From: Colwellia sp.
Lineage (GTDB): Bacteria > Pseudomonadota > Gammaproteobacteria > Enterobacterales > Alteromonadaceae
NCBI GenBank assembly: GCA_013215465.1
Contig: JABSOW010000027.1
Span: 1 to 51,026, forward strand
DNA length: 51,026 nucleotides
Direction of reading: 5' to 3'
Shown here: piece by piece, positions 1-9,950 of the stretch
Layout: every line of letters starts with the position of its first letter
Numbering within the stretch: position 1 is the first letter of the stretch
Notes under the pieces: generated by a model
Databases searched by the model: none
Told to the model about the DNA's origin: nothing
The model's input: only the letters and a program-made list of their open reading frames with translations
Translations under genes and position numbers: made by a program

Positions 1-3
1 TTC

Positions 4-451
4 TTTCTACGCTGCCTGCGTGGCAGTGAACATTTAGTTAAGCTTCTTTCAGCTTCGCTATTATTTCTAAGCTGCCTGCGTGGCAGTGAACAAACCTCGG
101 CTGCAATTGATGTTGTAATCTTATTTCTAAGCTGCCTGCGTGGCAGTGAACAGTATTCAGCTATGGTTGGTGTTGTCCCGTTATTTCTAAGCTGCCTGCG
201 TGGCAGTGAACAAACAGGATGGCATCAACCATACGTCATAACATTTCTAAGCTGCCTGCGTGGCAGTGAACACGGGCGATAAACAACAATTAGCTGAATT
301 AGTTTTCTAAGCTGCCTGCGTGGCAGTGAACTGCATTCGCATCGGCTGAGGCGTTTTGTGATATTTCTAAGCTGCCTGCGTGGCAGTGAACAGTTTTTAA
401 GTGGTGCGATCAACTCTAATACTTTTCTAAGCTGCCTGCGTGGCAGTGAAC
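4..451 (-). CRISPR. Type I-F CRISPR array, 8 repeats and 7 spacers visible
   Basis: Eight copies of a 28-bp repeat start at 4, 64, 124, 184, 244, 304, 364 and 424, at an exact 60-bp period, so all seven spacers are 32 bp. Read on the minus strand the repeat begins GTTCACTGCC, contains the inverted arms CTGCC and GGCAG, and ends TAGAAA, which is the type I-F repeat that Cas6f cleaves. The cas genes lie upstream on the same strand, so the leader is 452-579 and the newest spacer is 392-423. The repeat at 4-31 has one substitution (position 10), typical of a leader-distal terminal repeat, but the array may continue beyond the window edge. Confidence 0.98.
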
Positions 452-579
452 AAGAGAATAACAGCATAAAAATAAGTTACAACAAGCGATTAGGATAAAA
501 TATGCTTTTTACCCTTTTTTTAATCGTTAGTTATAACTTATTGTTTTACTTCCAAGTTTTTAAAGAGCAAAAATAAAGG
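452..579 (-). promoter_or_regulatory. CRISPR leader
   Basis: AT-rich non-coding stretch of 128 bp between the end of cas6f and the first (leader-proximal) repeat. Its place between the cas operon and the array, on the same strand, is that of a type I-F leader, which normally carries the pre-crRNA promoter and the site for spacer acquisition. I could not pick out a convincing -35/-10 pair or an IHF site by eye, so the boundaries are simply the flanking features. Confidence 0.75.
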
Positions 580-1218
580 TTAAAACTGGGGAATACTTAC
601 CAGCTTTCCTTTATTACTATGGTTTGCACTTAAACCATAGCAATTAAATACGCCTACTTGTTGATCAAGAACATCTACCTTTTTGATAAACAATGGAAAA
701 TTACTGCTACTACCCTCACTCCGTTGCTTAGTTTCTTGGCTTTCTAACCAAATAAAAGGTAAAGGGTTGATAGCTTTGGGCTTGCTTTTTTCAAGCTCAG
801 CTAAACAAATATCAATAGATTGTCCTGACTTTTCAGACCAATGTTTAGCCTTACTTTGCATGTCTTTTTCTATTCTCTCTTGACCTTTTACATGCTGCCT
901 GACAAAACAGACTTGTGTCACTTTTTTGGGTACTGGTTTAATCGTTTTGATATGCACGTAATCTTCAAGACGATTTAACCAACGATTAATATTTAACTTC
1001 GTTAATTGTGATTCATCCTCAGCCAATAACCTTAATTGGTTGCCTAATGGAAAGGTGTGTTCCCCATAAAGTGGAAAGGCAACAGCAATTACTGACTCAT
1101 TCTTCCCTACTTTATTATCAACTAACGCAATATGCACTTGCTGGTAAACCTTTTGCCAGATAAACCCTAAGGTAATGTCAGCCTCTGGCAATAAAGTAAT
1201 ATCGAGATAATATTTCAT
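580..1218 (-). CDS. cas6f: Cas6f (Csy4) pre-crRNA endoribonuclease
   Basis: 212 residues, slightly longer than the well-studied Pseudomonas enzyme. It cuts the repeat RNA and stays bound to the 3' hairpin of the crRNA. The N-terminus MKYYLDITLLP matches the family's first beta strand, and His29 sits in a QVHIAL context, where the catalytic histidine of Pseudomonas Csy4 lies (KLHQAL). The C-terminal NCYGLS segment is the other family signature, at about residues 192-197. A clear ribosome site (TAGGAGAG) precedes the ATG. It is the last gene of the operon, 8 bp after cas5fv, and lies directly before the leader. Confidence 0.95.
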   Translation of the reverse strand: MKYYLDITLLPEADITLGFIWQKVYQQVHIALVDNKVGKNESVIAVAFPLYGEHTFPLGNQLRLLAEDESQLTKLNINRWLNRLEDYVHIKTIKPVPKKVTQVCFVRQHVKGQERIEKDMQSKAKHWSEKSGQSIDICLAELEKSKPKAINPLPFIWLESQETKQRSEGSSSNFPLFIKKVDVLDQQVGVFNCYGLSANHSNKGKLVSIPQF

Positions 1219-1226
1219 TTTCTCTC

Positions 1227-2231
1227 CTAAATTCTAATATTAGAAACGTAAGCCAAACCTTTTTTACCTAAATAAAAACTAGAAACACCCGCATTTTCAA
1301 TTACTTCTAAAAGACTTTTGGCGGTAGAACGATCAACATTAATATTTATATTCAACGTGCCGCCTGCTTTTGACATTAAAGAGGTCACCTCTCCAATGCC
1401 TTTAATTTTTTCTTTACGAATATAGGGGTTACCCCATATTTTCTTTTTGTCACCTGAGGTGTAGCGACTCATAAAGTCCTTTTTTGTAAAACCATTATTA
1501 GAGATGCCGCTTAGCCCTCCAGCTTTAGTTTTTGCTGATGAAACAACAAAGTCATCACTCAATCGTTCAAGTTGTAAATATAAAGCAGAGCAATATAAAC
1601 TAATAGGCAGCACTTCTTCTTTTCGATTTAAGCCATTAAATTTTTCAAAATTACTTCTTAAATAATTAAAAGCTTCATTTATGTTAGCTTCATTGGGAAT
1701 AGGTTTGAGCTTAAATAATTCCTCAAGCCGTGCAATAATTACTAGCGGATTATGTGCAATCGTTTTAAATACCTTTTTATTCTCTAATATAAACTCGCAC
1801 AGTTCGTTTAAATCCAGTTGTAACACCCCCCACAACTGCTTTGAATAATCTGATGTAAATATAGGATCATCCACTTGAATCATGCCTGTATAAGAGTTCT
1901 GATCTTCACTACCTGATATATTTCGCACATAAGTCATTTCTTGGTTCACATAACTTGGCTTATCTTCAAATGTAACCAATGACTCCAACTCTTTAAAATA
2001 ATAAATGTCACTTTGTCTTGATTGATATAGCTTTCGTTGATCGCCGATCAAACGATTTAGCAACCCCATCACCGTATTATGACTAACGCTGCGGGGAATA
2101 TAATTCCCCTCTTTTTTAAGACTTTTCATTGAGCCAATAAACTTTCGTCCAGTTTTAGGTAAAGGTTCATCGTTAGAGCCATCAAGAAATGAGTTTCGCC
2201 AACTCGACTCATATTTAATTTCAATTTTCAT
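1227..2231 (-). CDS. cas5fv: Cas5fv, type I-F2 Cascade subunit
   Basis: 334 residues. The N-terminal segment with WRNSFLDGSNDEPLP, GRKFIGSM and the NRLIGDQRKLYQ stretch is what I recognise from the Cas5fv protein of the minimal I-F variant of Shewanella putrefaciens. There Cas5fv caps the 5' handle of the crRNA and replaces the large subunit in PAM recognition. It is too short and unlike Csy1 or Csy2 of the standard I-F1 system. It lies 14 bp after cas7fv and 8 bp before cas6f, within the same transcript. The Cas5fv label for this gene and Cas7fv for its neighbour rests on gene order and remembered family motifs, so a swap is possible though unlikely. Confidence 0.82.
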   Translation of the reverse strand: MKIEIKYESSWRNSFLDGSNDEPLPKTGRKFIGSMKSLKKEGNYIPRSVSHNTVMGLLNRLIGDQRKLYQSRQSDIYYFKELESLVTFEDKPSYVNQEMTYVRNISGSEDQNSYTGMIQVDDPIFTSDYSKQLWGVLQLDLNELCEFILENKKVFKTIAHNPLVIIARLEELFKLKPIPNEANINEAFNYLRSNFEKFNGLNRKEEVLPISLYCSALYLQLERLSDDFVVSSAKTKAGGLSGISNNGFTKKDFMSRYTSGDKKKIWGNPYIRKEKIKGIGEVTSLMSKAGGTLNININVDRSTAKSLLEVIENAGVSSFYLGKKGLAYVSNIRI

Positions 2232-2245
2232 TATTTTAACCTTCT

Positions 2246-3205
2246 TTATTTTTGGTAAAAGTAGGTTGCATACTCTTTTTCAGGCTCAGGTGATATGCTA
2301 TTTTCATCACGCTTTATACGCATCATTTTATTACTGTCGTTATAATCAACAACTACGTCATCTACATACATATATGATTTGGCTTGACGAATAGTCAATT
2401 CACTAATGAGTTCTATTGTGTAATCAATAAGCGCTTTTATTGCGTCTTGATCTAATAAAATACCAACCTCACCTTCTTCGAAGATTGTCCCACTGCGAAC
2501 ATAGTTTTCATGGAATGTCGCTGTAGGATTCAAACTAGGATTAAGTGATTGAATGAAGTCTTGTACTGCTTGTGCAACTTCTTCCCCTTGACCTACTTTA
2601 ATTCCCATCGCTTCACGATCGAATTTTTTATCTAATGAAATGAATTGCAATTGCTCAATACTGATTGAGCCATAAGCAATATATTCAGTGTCACCAAATG
2701 TTGTTTTTGAAAAGAAAGAAGAGTTATCTCTTTCACCGGCTTGACCAAATTGTTCAAAATTACCGTTGCCTAATTGATCAACAAAATCTTCTATCAACAA
2801 TGGACTTGTGCGTTTATTTTGACTTGAAGGCACAACATAACCACGTACAAGTCCTGTAATAGAGGCTAACATTTGTGTTAAATTTTCTACTTTACTTTTA
2901 TTTGCGTAATGAACATCAAACGCTTGATCTCTAAATAAATGATGACGAATACAGTTTTGACTGATGTATAAAGGCGTTTTTTTGAAATCTATATCGGTAG
3001 GCTCTTTTACATATTTATAGCCTTTTTCACTTACCTCACCTGTAAGATTTGTATACCCTCTTAACTTCGGCATTGTATGGTTATTCTTTCCTAGTTTACT
3101 ATCATCTTGAACCTTCAAGGAAGTTGGACCATTCCAATTCACAACACCGTGTCCTACTGCTGTAATTTTAAAATCAACGCTTTTAATACCTGTTACTTTT
3201 TTCAT
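2246..3205 (-). CDS. cas7fv: Cas7fv, type I-F2 Cascade backbone subunit
   Basis: 319 residues from the ATG at 3205. That ATG is preceded by AAGGA with a 6-base gap, so I prefer it to the TTG at 3211, which overlaps the end of cas2-3. Cas7fv polymerises along the spacer part of the crRNA to form the backbone of the effector complex. Visible segments include [26 protein letters not shown] and a region from about 115 to 140 resembling a Cas7 RRM-type core. The gene starts 2 bp after the cas2-3 stop codon, so translation is probably coupled. There is no other Cas7-like gene in the operon. Confidence 0.82.
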   Translation of the reverse strand: MKKVTGIKSVDFKITAVGHGVVNWNGPTSLKVQDDSKLGKNNHTMPKLRGYTNLTGEVSEKGYKYVKEPTDIDFKKTPLYISQNCIRHHLFRDQAFDVHYANKSKVENLTQMLASITGLVRGYVVPSSQNKRTSPLLIEDFVDQLGNGNFEQFGQAGERDNSSFFSKTTFGDTEYIAYGSISIEQLQFISLDKKFDREAMGIKVGQGEEVAQAVQDFIQSLNPSLNPTATFHENYVRSGTIFEEGEVGILLDQDAIKALIDYTIELISELTIRQAKSYMYVDDVVVDYNDSNKMMRIKRDENSISPEPEKEYATYFYQK

Positions 3206-3207
3206 GT

Positions 3208-6156
3208 TCAATCCTTTTTACAAGTTAAATTTTTATTTGAAATTGCGCCTATGGCTTGTTTTTCACATACACCATAATAAATTGCTGAGTTATGCCTTGC
3301 CGACTCACCGCCAACAGCGAGTAAATCATTTGGGGTATAACTCAAGTAAACTGGGAACTCAGGGTCTTTTGCATCATTAAGTAGAATAAAGTCTTTGTAT
3401 GGCTTTGTTCCTCCCATAATGTTGTGATGCTTCTTCACCATATAAGTCAGTAAGTTATTTGTACTATCGCCATAACCTTGAATAAGTTCTGACGAGACAG
3501 TTAAATTATCAACACTCTCCAGTTCATCAACTGAAACTGTATAAGCGTACTTTTCCATAACAACGGGTGAGTTTTTATTATCTAGATTACAGACTGCCAT
3601 TTGTACAAACCGGCTATCACCACGTAATGAATTATTACTAATTTTGGCTCGCTGAGTTTGTTGCTTTTTACGAGAGATCATCGTCTGAGGCTCACTTACT
3701 TTAGCTGTAATAAGCATTGCGCTTTTTTTCATAGCGCTAATTGAATCTTGTTCAATTAAATCTACCGCAGAAGGCAATTGATAAAAATCTTTATATAGCT
3801 GATATATTTCAGCAATGGTGAGTACTTTATTACCATTGTCGGTATACTCAATTAGAAATTGATACCATGCTTTCGTTGACAATAATGAACTAGAAGTCGA
3901 AAGAAATCTTGCAACTGCTCCGGTTCCTTTATTTGAATGAATGCTTTCTGGCACGACAATGGTATAACGATTAACATCATCATTTTGGCCAAACCTATCT
4001 AAGCGTCCCATTCTTTGTAGGCAGTTTTCAGCCGTGGTAATTTCTGAGATCATATAATCACAACTAATATTGAGTGATGCTTGAACAATCGGACCACTGC
4101 GAAGCTGCGTAAACATACCATTACCATCACGCTTAAAAGATTCAAATACGCTATCAAACAATTGCTGCTTATCGCTCTTTTTGTATTTTGAGTGCAATAG
4201 AATTGCATTCTCATCCGTTAAGTTATTGATAAAACTTTTTTGCGCTGTTGTAGCAGTATTACTGATAGTAAAGGTGGTTAAGGATTGTGTTTGGTACAGT
4301 GGATTACTTTCATCTTCCTTAGTTTCATCATATTGTGAAAAATCAAATTGATATTTTTTATTATTAAAAGATGGCATTTCAACAACATCATAATCAACAT
4401 CAAGGTTAAGAAGGTTTGTTAAATAAAAATAATTAGGTGTCGCTGATACTAAGAGTATATTGCTGCCGTTATTTAACTGGTTTCTTGAGGTAACTAGCTC
4501 TGCAAATAATAAATTAAATGCTGGCATATTGATGTATTCATGAAATTCATCAAAAATAATATGTGCACTAAGGTAATTAAGTAACCGGTCTGCTTTTGTA
4601 TGGCTAATTATTCCGCTAAGTAACTGGTCAATTGTTGTGATGACGATATCCGCGGTTAATTGTTCATTTTCAGGTGTAGGTGTTTCAAAATTATTAGTGA
4701 ACTTAAATTCACCCGTAAAAATTTCTACCGTTGCATCTTGCAGATATGGGTTATCTGATGCTTTTAATTCTGTAAACATACCTTGGCATATTTGTACTCG
4801 AGGGCACACCCAAATAATTTGTTGAGCATCTCTTAACCCAGCCCATTCCAAGGCTATTTTCGTTTTTCCACACCCTGCCGCACCAGCAAGTACTTTTACA
4901 TGTTCACTATCTTCTGCAAGTTTAGCTGCAACCAATGACTGTTTTTGACTACGGGAGCTATCAGGAAAGCAACTTATACACGACTGAATATGCGATTTTA
5001 GATTACTTTCTATTAAAATATTATTGACTAGTTGCGCTTCTACAAACTCGCTCAGTTTATGGTTTTTAATATATGAAGATAAGTCATTAGCCGATAATGA
5101 TGAAACCCAACGGTCAGCGGTGATCAAACACGCACGTACTTCATTGTTGTGTGCATTAGTTAATATCTTGCTTTGATAATCATTGAGATTTTCTGAAAGT
5201 GGATATTCTTTATAAAAAGGCAATGGCGTATATTCATAATTTACTAATACATCATTATCAAACTCTTGGCAGTATGATTTAGTAAGAAGACTAATTTCTT
5301 CTCCTCGATACTTTTTATCTATTTCACATACAGTATTTAACATATTGATAGATTTCTTAGATAGTAGAGCTTGAGCTTTATCCCCAAGATTCGCTTTTAA
5401 TTTATTGAAAATTTTGCCGTAGGTATCAAATCCATCTTTTTCTTTTACTCTAAATGGCCTAGCATGATGCCAATAAATAGCGTGCTTAATCGACGGCTTG
5501 ATTGAGCTTATTCCTTTAGCATTATTTGATAAGCATTGAAAAATCAGTGCTGAAATTTCATTATGCCTAGGGTGCTTTTCAAAACTAAATTTGGTGTCAT
5601 CAATATGTTGACCATCTTCTGCTTTGTATGTTTTATTTTTTGGTTTAATTACCCAACCTTGGAAGGATGGATCTAATTTTCCAATATCGTGAATACAACC
5701 AGCGATAAATGCTGCATTCGCTTGCTTTTTCTTTTCTGGATAAAAGTGCAAATACAATTGTTCCGCAAAAAAACCGACTGCGAACAAGTGTTCTTCTAAC
5801 TTTTGTAAATGGGTATTTGCATAAATCTCCCCCTTTATTGGCTTTAACTGCTTCACATCCATAATAATCTCTTTTGCTGTTGTATTAACAGGCACAATAC
5901 CCTGTTCATTAAATTTTGATTTTGAACCCACCACCCACAAAAACTGACTACGTGCTCTTGTCCTAATCCAATGACAGCTCACTGCGGTACTTTTGCTCGC
6001 TGTTTGGCGTAGCATTTTTTTAACCGTGATCAAGCCATCTTCGGTGATCAGTGTTTGCCACGTGTTATCACCTATGCGGTTAGCAAAGGCATCGAGTACT
6101 CTGCGAGTTTTCTTTAAGGAATTTTTTTCGCACTGACTAACAAAGGTAACCATCAT
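3208..6156 (-). CDS. cas3: Cas2-Cas3 fusion, nuclease-helicase
   Basis: 982 residues. Residues 1-95 are the fused Cas2 domain (start [11 protein letters not shown], then CHWIR at 61-65), the hallmark of type I-F. An HD nuclease domain follows, with His156-Asp157 in GCIHDIGK and further histidines at 195, 198, 229 and 230. The superfamily 2 helicase has Walker [10 protein letters not shown] at 424-432, DEFH at 536-539, SAT at 571-573 and motif [12 protein letters not shown] at 714-723. It degrades Cascade-marked DNA and, through Cas2, joins Cas1 in spacer acquisition. It is somewhat shorter than the roughly 1,070 residues of I-F1 enzymes. Its ATG overlaps the cas1 stop codon by 4 bp. Confidence 0.97.
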   Translation of the reverse strand: MMVTFVSQCEKNSLKKTRRVLDAFANRIGDNTWQTLITEDGLITVKKMLRQTASKSTAVSCHWIRTRARSQFLWVVGSKSKFNEQGIVPVNTTAKEIIMDVKQLKPIKGEIYANTHLQKLEEHLFAVGFFAEQLYLHFYPEKKKQANAAFIAGCIHDIGKLDPSFQGWVIKPKNKTYKAEDGQHIDDTKFSFEKHPRHNEISALIFQCLSNNAKGISSIKPSIKHAIYWHHARPFRVKEKDGFDTYGKIFNKLKANLGDKAQALLSKKSINMLNTVCEIDKKYRGEEISLLTKSYCQEFDNDVLVNYEYTPLPFYKEYPLSENLNDYQSKILTNAHNNEVRACLITADRWVSSLSANDLSSYIKNHKLSEFVEAQLVNNILIESNLKSHIQSCISCFPDSSRSQKQSLVAAKLAEDSEHVKVLAGAAGCGKTKIALEWAGLRDAQQIIWVCPRVQICQGMFTELKASDNPYLQDATVEIFTGEFKFTNNFETPTPENEQLTADIVITTIDQLLSGIISHTKADRLLNYLSAHIIFDEFHEYINMPAFNLLFAELVTSRNQLNNGSNILLVSATPNYFYLTNLLNLDVDYDVVEMPSFNNKKYQFDFSQYDETKEDESNPLYQTQSLTTFTISNTATTAQKSFINNLTDENAILLHSKYKKSDKQQLFDSVFESFKRDGNGMFTQLRSGPIVQASLNISCDYMISEITTAENCLQRMGRLDRFGQNDDVNRYTIVVPESIHSNKGTGAVARFLSTSSSLLSTKAWYQFLIEYTDNGNKVLTIAEIYQLYKDFYQLPSAVDLIEQDSISAMKKSAMLITAKVSEPQTMISRKKQQTQRAKISNNSLRGDSRFVQMAVCNLDNKNSPVVMEKYAYTVSVDELESVDNLTVSSELIQGYGDSTNNLLTYMVKKHHNIMGGTKPYKDFILLNDAKDPEFPVYLSYTPNDLLAVGGESARHNSAIYYGVCEKQAIGAISNKNLTCKKD

Positions 6157-7181
6157 AAGTTGTTATTACCTTGCTTTGTTGTAGGCTCTTTTATCGTTTC
6201 TTTTTCAGGATCATTAGACAAGGCAATGCCTTTTATGGTGTTAAACATATAATCTAATACTTTATGATCAGTAAAGGCTTGTAATACTTGCTGCCTAAAC
6301 TCTTGCTCTGTGGCATTTTCTTTGGCGCATATAAAGGCCCATGGCAGTACTATGGCGTCTTTAATAATATCAGCCACATCAAATACCAATGCACCTCGGC
6401 GGGTTTTGCCATGCATTACCGCAAAACCATGCGGAATGCCTAATACCCATAAAGCGCTAGCCGCTAAACCATAGGCTAAATAGTTACCATGGTTTAAAAA
6501 GTCGTTGGCTTTATCGGTTGATTGATGTTGCCGAGTAAAGTCTTTAGTTTGGGTGTTATTAGCCGCATACTTGTATAGCACTTTGGTAAGCTGCGCTTCG
6601 GTTAATAGTAAATCAGACTGTTTTTTTGCTTGGTCAGTGCGAGTATAAAAAGTGTCTAGCGCGTTTTGTATGGTTTTATCGTCAAAATTAAAGCCTTCAA
6701 TTTTTAATTCTTTGTCTTTTTGCCAAACCTGCTTTAAAAAGGTTATGCGTGCTTGTTGTAGTTGTTTGGCCGCAGTTAAGCGTTTTTTGTCATCAAACCA
6801 AAATGTCATCCAACCTTGAAAATATTCCGTAGGTCGGTATTCACTTTGTGGCGTCATCCATTCTATGGGCTGCTCAACATCATTTGCCATATATAGCGGC
6901 GTTCCGCCGCCACCACTAAAACCAACTAGTACGCCAGCTTGGGCTAGCATACGCATAGCGGCTTGAGTGATAGATGTACCATTTCCTAGTAGTATTACGG
7001 TAGTGTTAGCAATAGGAATATTAAAATACTGGTTTTCGCTGTTCTTACCGGTAGATAGCGCTTCGGTGAGATACAAAACGCGCCCATCTTTTTGCATTAC
7101 TCGACAATATTCGAGGTAATACATATTAGCGCGCTTAGAATGTAATATACTTTTTAAATCAGACGGTTTTAAGTTTTCCAT
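6153..7181 (-). CDS. cas1: Cas1, type I-F spacer integrase
   Basis: 342 residues. Cas1 integrates new spacers at the leader end of the array with the Cas2 part of the Cas2-3 fusion. The N-terminus (LHSKRANMYYLEYCRVM) and the glycine-rich GFSGGGGTPLY turn at about 87-97 are type I-F Cas1 signatures. Glu195 in LLLTEAQLTK, His257 in VMHGKTRRGA and Asp268 in VFDVADI fit the three metal ligands of the family. First cas gene of the operon, 110 bp after the WYL regulator gene and overlapping cas2-3 by 4 bp. The promoter is probably in 7182-7291. Confidence 0.97.
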   Translation of the reverse strand: MENLKPSDLKSILHSKRANMYYLEYCRVMQKDGRVLYLTEALSTGKNSENQYFNIPIANTTVILLGNGTSITQAAMRMLAQAGVLVGFSGGGGTPLYMANDVEQPIEWMTPQSEYRPTEYFQGWMTFWFDDKKRLTAAKQLQQARITFLKQVWQKDKELKIEGFNFDDKTIQNALDTFYTRTDQAKKQSDLLLTEAQLTKVLYKYAANNTQTKDFTRQHQSTDKANDFLNHGNYLAYGLAASALWVLGIPHGFAVMHGKTRRGALVFDVADIIKDAIVLPWAFICAKENATEQEFRQQVLQAFTDHKVLDYMFNTIKGIALSNDPEKETIKEPTTKQGNNNL

Positions 7182-7291
7182 ACTGTACCTAGTTATCCCT
7201 TCAGTTTACTAATTTTAATTACTTGAATAGCCTATATATTAATTAACAAAGCTACTTTGCGAAACACTGTAATTTTTCACACGTAAAGAAA
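7182..7291 (-). promoter_or_regulatory. Putative cas operon promoter region
   Basis: AT-rich 110-bp gap between the WYL regulator and cas1. It contains the string ATATATTAA (about 7234-7243), which recurs upstream of the regulator itself (about 8170-8180). The shared string could be part of an operator, but AT-rich matches of this length also occur by chance. The call rests mainly on position. Confidence 0.35.
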
Positions 7292-8134
7292 CTATACAGG
7301 TTGTGGCAAATAAGGTGCGATGCACTTTCGACTGTTGTAGGTAAGTACAATTTGCTGTTCTTCTGGGGTGTTTTTATAGCTGTCGATATGTAAACGGCGT
7401 AATAAATAGTTCACTAGCGCAGCCCGGGTGGTGATGGTTTTTTGCCCGTTTTCCATTTGAAAGTCTTGCTCTATTATCCGTTTTTGCTGTTCGTTAAACC
7501 GTGGATCAGCTTCAATTACTACCTCAACCATGGTTTGCCAATTTTCATCTAGCGCTGATGAATGGGTCGCCTTACCTTCAAACACTGCTTCACCATTAAA
7601 ACGCGATAAGGTGAAGTCTCTAAATTGTTGGTTTTTGTTGCAGTATGCTCTTACATGCCAACGTAAGCCGTCAAATATCAGGGCATGTGGTTGAATAATT
7701 CGGTCTAAATAGTCGGGGCTTGAAAGAGAAATGTAGCCAATATCTATGGCAAGTTTTTCACGTATGGCACGTAGTATTGGTCTAACTTGTATGGGGTTAA
7801 TGTTTCGAAGTGGCGCTTCAACTTCAAATACACAAGCATCAACGCTTTGTTTTAGGCCTTTAGTTGGTTGATGTGAAATAGAGACGGCAGCTAAATAATC
7901 AGAAAAGTCAGTTAATTGTGTATTAGTATCAAACTCAACTGTTGCTATAAAAGCTTTATTTGATTGGTTGTAAAGCAGGTTTTTGGGGAACTTGTCTCGG
8001 TATTGTTGTAAAACAGTGCTTGCGGCTTGGCGTGACAATTGAAATTTAGTCGCTAAATGAGTCGCATTTATTTGCCCTTCCCAGCTAACAACACTTTCAA
8101 TAAAGTTAAATCTTGCGTGGTTTTCTTTTGACAT
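7292..8134 (-). CDS. WYL-domain transcriptional regulator, BrxR/CapW-like
   Basis: 280 residues. An N-terminal winged helix-turn-helix (about 10-60, with LATKFQLSRQAASTVLQQY as recognition region) is followed by a WYL domain at about 120-205. The segment RWHVRAYC followed by FRDFTLSRF is typical of the BrxR/CapW group. A C-terminal dimerisation-type region follows (ITTRAALVNYLLRRLHIDSY). Members of this group repress anti-phage operons (BREX, CBASS) and are thought to respond to a nucleic-acid ligand. It lies directly upstream of cas1 on the same strand, so control of the cas operon, its own gene, or both is plausible but inferred. It may have its own promoter plus read-through into cas1. Confidence 0.85.
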   Translation of the reverse strand: MSKENHARFNFIESVVSWEGQINATHLATKFQLSRQAASTVLQQYRDKFPKNLLYNQSNKAFIATVEFDTNTQLTDFSDYLAAVSISHQPTKGLKQSVDACVFEVEAPLRNINPIQVRPILRAIREKLAIDIGYISLSSPDYLDRIIQPHALIFDGLRWHVRAYCNKNQQFRDFTLSRFNGEAVFEGKATHSSALDENWQTMVEVVIEADPRFNEQQKRIIEQDFQMENGQKTITTRAALVNYLLRRLHIDSYKNTPEEQQIVLTYNSRKCIAPYLPQPV

Positions 8135-8480
8135 ATCCGTATACCAAATGCTAATTCATGCTTAACAATAATATATATTAACTACATAAGAAAACAATTG
8201 ATTAATATCGTATATTTCATATAAACATCCATTATATTTCAAGATTGAATTTTTAGAATTCCTGAGCGATTTAGGATCAAAATATCGACGGTATACCGCT
8301 ATTTATTAATAGCGTAGATTCAAGTTAGATGAGTTTTAATGAGCAAAGAGCTTTACTTTAGTGTGGTCAAGGGTAATTTATTATGTGTTAACTACTGCTT
8401 TTAAACGCAATATTCACACCCCTAAACAAATTCGTCTAAAGGGTGTGTAAATATCATGCTTTATTTTGTTCTTATAGTAT
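8135..8480. other. Intergenic region between regulator and paaK
   Basis: 346 bp without a gene. It should contain the promoter of the WYL regulator on its left side. It includes a perfect inverted repeat CGCTATT-TATT-AATAGCG at 8297-8314 and a hairpin at 8415-8447 (CACACCC pairing with GGGTGTG). The hairpin lies just after the paaK stop on the minus strand and could be its terminator, although no long T tract follows. Confidence 0.5.
8415..8447 (-). terminator. Possible paaK terminator hairpin
   Basis: Seven-base arms CACACCC and GGGTGTG flank a 19-base loop that can itself pair in part. It lies about 35 bp after the paaK stop on the minus strand. No run of T follows, so it may instead be a processing or Rho-related structure. 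Confidence 0.4.
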
Positions 8481-9779
8481 CTATTTCGCTTTACGCTTAT
8501 CAATAACGCGTTGTGCCTTACCTTGCGAGCGCGGTAGTTCATTAGGCAGTTTCAATTCGATTGCACATGATATACCGATAAAGGTTTTAATTTTATGATT
8601 CAGTTTTTTCATGATTTCATTATGATCAGCTGACACATAATCCGGCGCAAGTTCAACCTGCACTTTAATGGTGTCCATATTACCTTTTTTATCCACTTCT
8701 ATTTGGTAATGCGGCGTTAAGCCTTCAATGGCGCAAATTTGAGTTTCTATTTGGGTTGGAAAAACATTAACGCCGCGAATAATTAACATGTCGTCACTAC
8801 GGCCGGTTATTTTATCCATACGGCGCATAGTTCTCGCCGTTCCCGGTAACAAACGTGTTAAATCACGGGTACGATATCGGATCATTGGCATTGCTTCTTT
8901 GGTTAAGCTAGTGAAAACTAATTCACCCTCTTCACCTTCAGCGACCACTTCACCTGTTTCAGGGTTAATAATCTCAGGATAAAAATGATCTTCCCAAATG
9001 GTTGGTCCGTCCATCGTTTCAATACATTCTTGTGCAACACCAGGGCCCATCATCTCTGATAAACCATAAATGTCTACCGCATCCATTGACATGCGTGCTT
9101 GTAAATCTGTACGCATCCCCTCTGTCCAAGGCTCTGCACCAAAAATACCGGTACGTAGTGCCATTTTTTCAGGGTCTATACCTTGACGAATAATTTCATC
9201 GGCAATATTGAGCATATAAGAAGGGGTAACCATGATGATATCGGGATCAAAATCTTGTAGCAGCTGTACTTGCTTCTCGGTTTGGCCACCGCCCATAGGA
9301 ATAACCGTACAACCTAAACGTTCAGCGCCATAATGGGCACCAAAACCACCGGTAAATAAACCGTAGCCATAAGCAATATGCACTTTATCTTTGGGTCTAC
9401 CGCCTGCAGCATAAATAGAGCGAGCAACCACATTAGCCCAAGTATCAATATCATTTTGACTATAACCAACTACCGTTGGTTTACCCGTAGTGCCGCTTGA
9501 TGCATGTACACGAACTATTTTTTCCATTGGTAAAGCAAACATGCCAAAAGGGTAGCTATCACGCATATCGGCCTTAGTAGTGAAAGGAAATTTACTTAAA
9601 TCTTCAAGACACGTTAAGTCATCAGGATGAACACCATGATCATCAAATTTCTTTGTATATACTGGTGAATTATTGTAAGCATTGTTCAGTGTCGTTTTAA
9701 GACGACTAAACTGTAAATCCCGTAATTCATCCACACTTGCTGTTTCTATTGCTTCGTAACCAACCTTTTTCGATGACAT
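8481..9779 (-). CDS. paaK: Phenylacetate-CoA ligase
   Basis: 432 residues, the usual length. It activates phenylacetate to phenylacetyl-CoA with ATP and CoA, the entry step of the aerobic pathway. The AMP-binding P-loop SSGTTGKP lies at 94-101. YGLSEMMGPGVAQEC (about 238-252) and the hinge GRSDDMLIIRGVNVFP (about 327-342) are family motifs. The acyl-adenylate lysine is expected in RSQGKAQRV near the C-terminus. The start is supported by GGGGAATAAA before the ATG. It is divergent from paaZ with a 171-bp shared promoter region, whereas in E. coli paaK ends the main operon. Confidence 0.95.
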   Translation of the reverse strand: MSSKKVGYEAIETASVDELRDLQFSRLKTTLNNAYNNSPVYTKKFDDHGVHPDDLTCLEDLSKFPFTTKADMRDSYPFGMFALPMEKIVRVHASSGTTGKPTVVGYSQNDIDTWANVVARSIYAAGGRPKDKVHIAYGYGLFTGGFGAHYGAERLGCTVIPMGGGQTEKQVQLLQDFDPDIIMVTPSYMLNIADEIIRQGIDPEKMALRTGIFGAEPWTEGMRTDLQARMSMDAVDIYGLSEMMGPGVAQECIETMDGPTIWEDHFYPEIINPETGEVVAEGEEGELVFTSLTKEAMPMIRYRTRDLTRLLPGTARTMRRMDKITGRSDDMLIIRGVNVFPTQIETQICAIEGLTPHYQIEVDKKGNMDTIKVQVELAPDYVSADHNEIMKKLNHKIKTFIGISCAIELKLPNELPRSQGKAQRVIDKRKAK

Positions 9780-9950
9780 TTTATTCCCCTAAAAAAATAC
9801 TTTCGATATTAAGTAATTGCTGATAATATAAAACACTTCTTTGATACAAATCAATAAAAATGTATCACTTTTTAAATTTAGCTTTATAATTATTTAATAA
9901 AAGCAGCTATAAAAACAAAAAACCATCAGTCGGTTAATGAGGATTAGTTA
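9780..9950. promoter_or_regulatory. Divergent paaK/paaZ promoter region with inverted repeat
   Basis: 171 bp between divergent genes. It holds a perfect inverted repeat TGATACA (9842-9848) and TGTATCA (9861-9867) separated by 12 bp. A related GATAC...GTATC pair occurs upstream of paaA. PaaX repressors recognise TGATTC-type half sites in E. coli, so this is a candidate PaaX operator. A ribosome site GAGGATTAGTT precedes paaZ. Confidence 0.55.

Noticed and set aside
225..467. 80-residue minus-strand open frame with SLPRRQLRK repeats
   Set aside because: It is a translation of the CRISPR repeats; the 60-bp period is a multiple of three, so the repeated peptide appears automatically.
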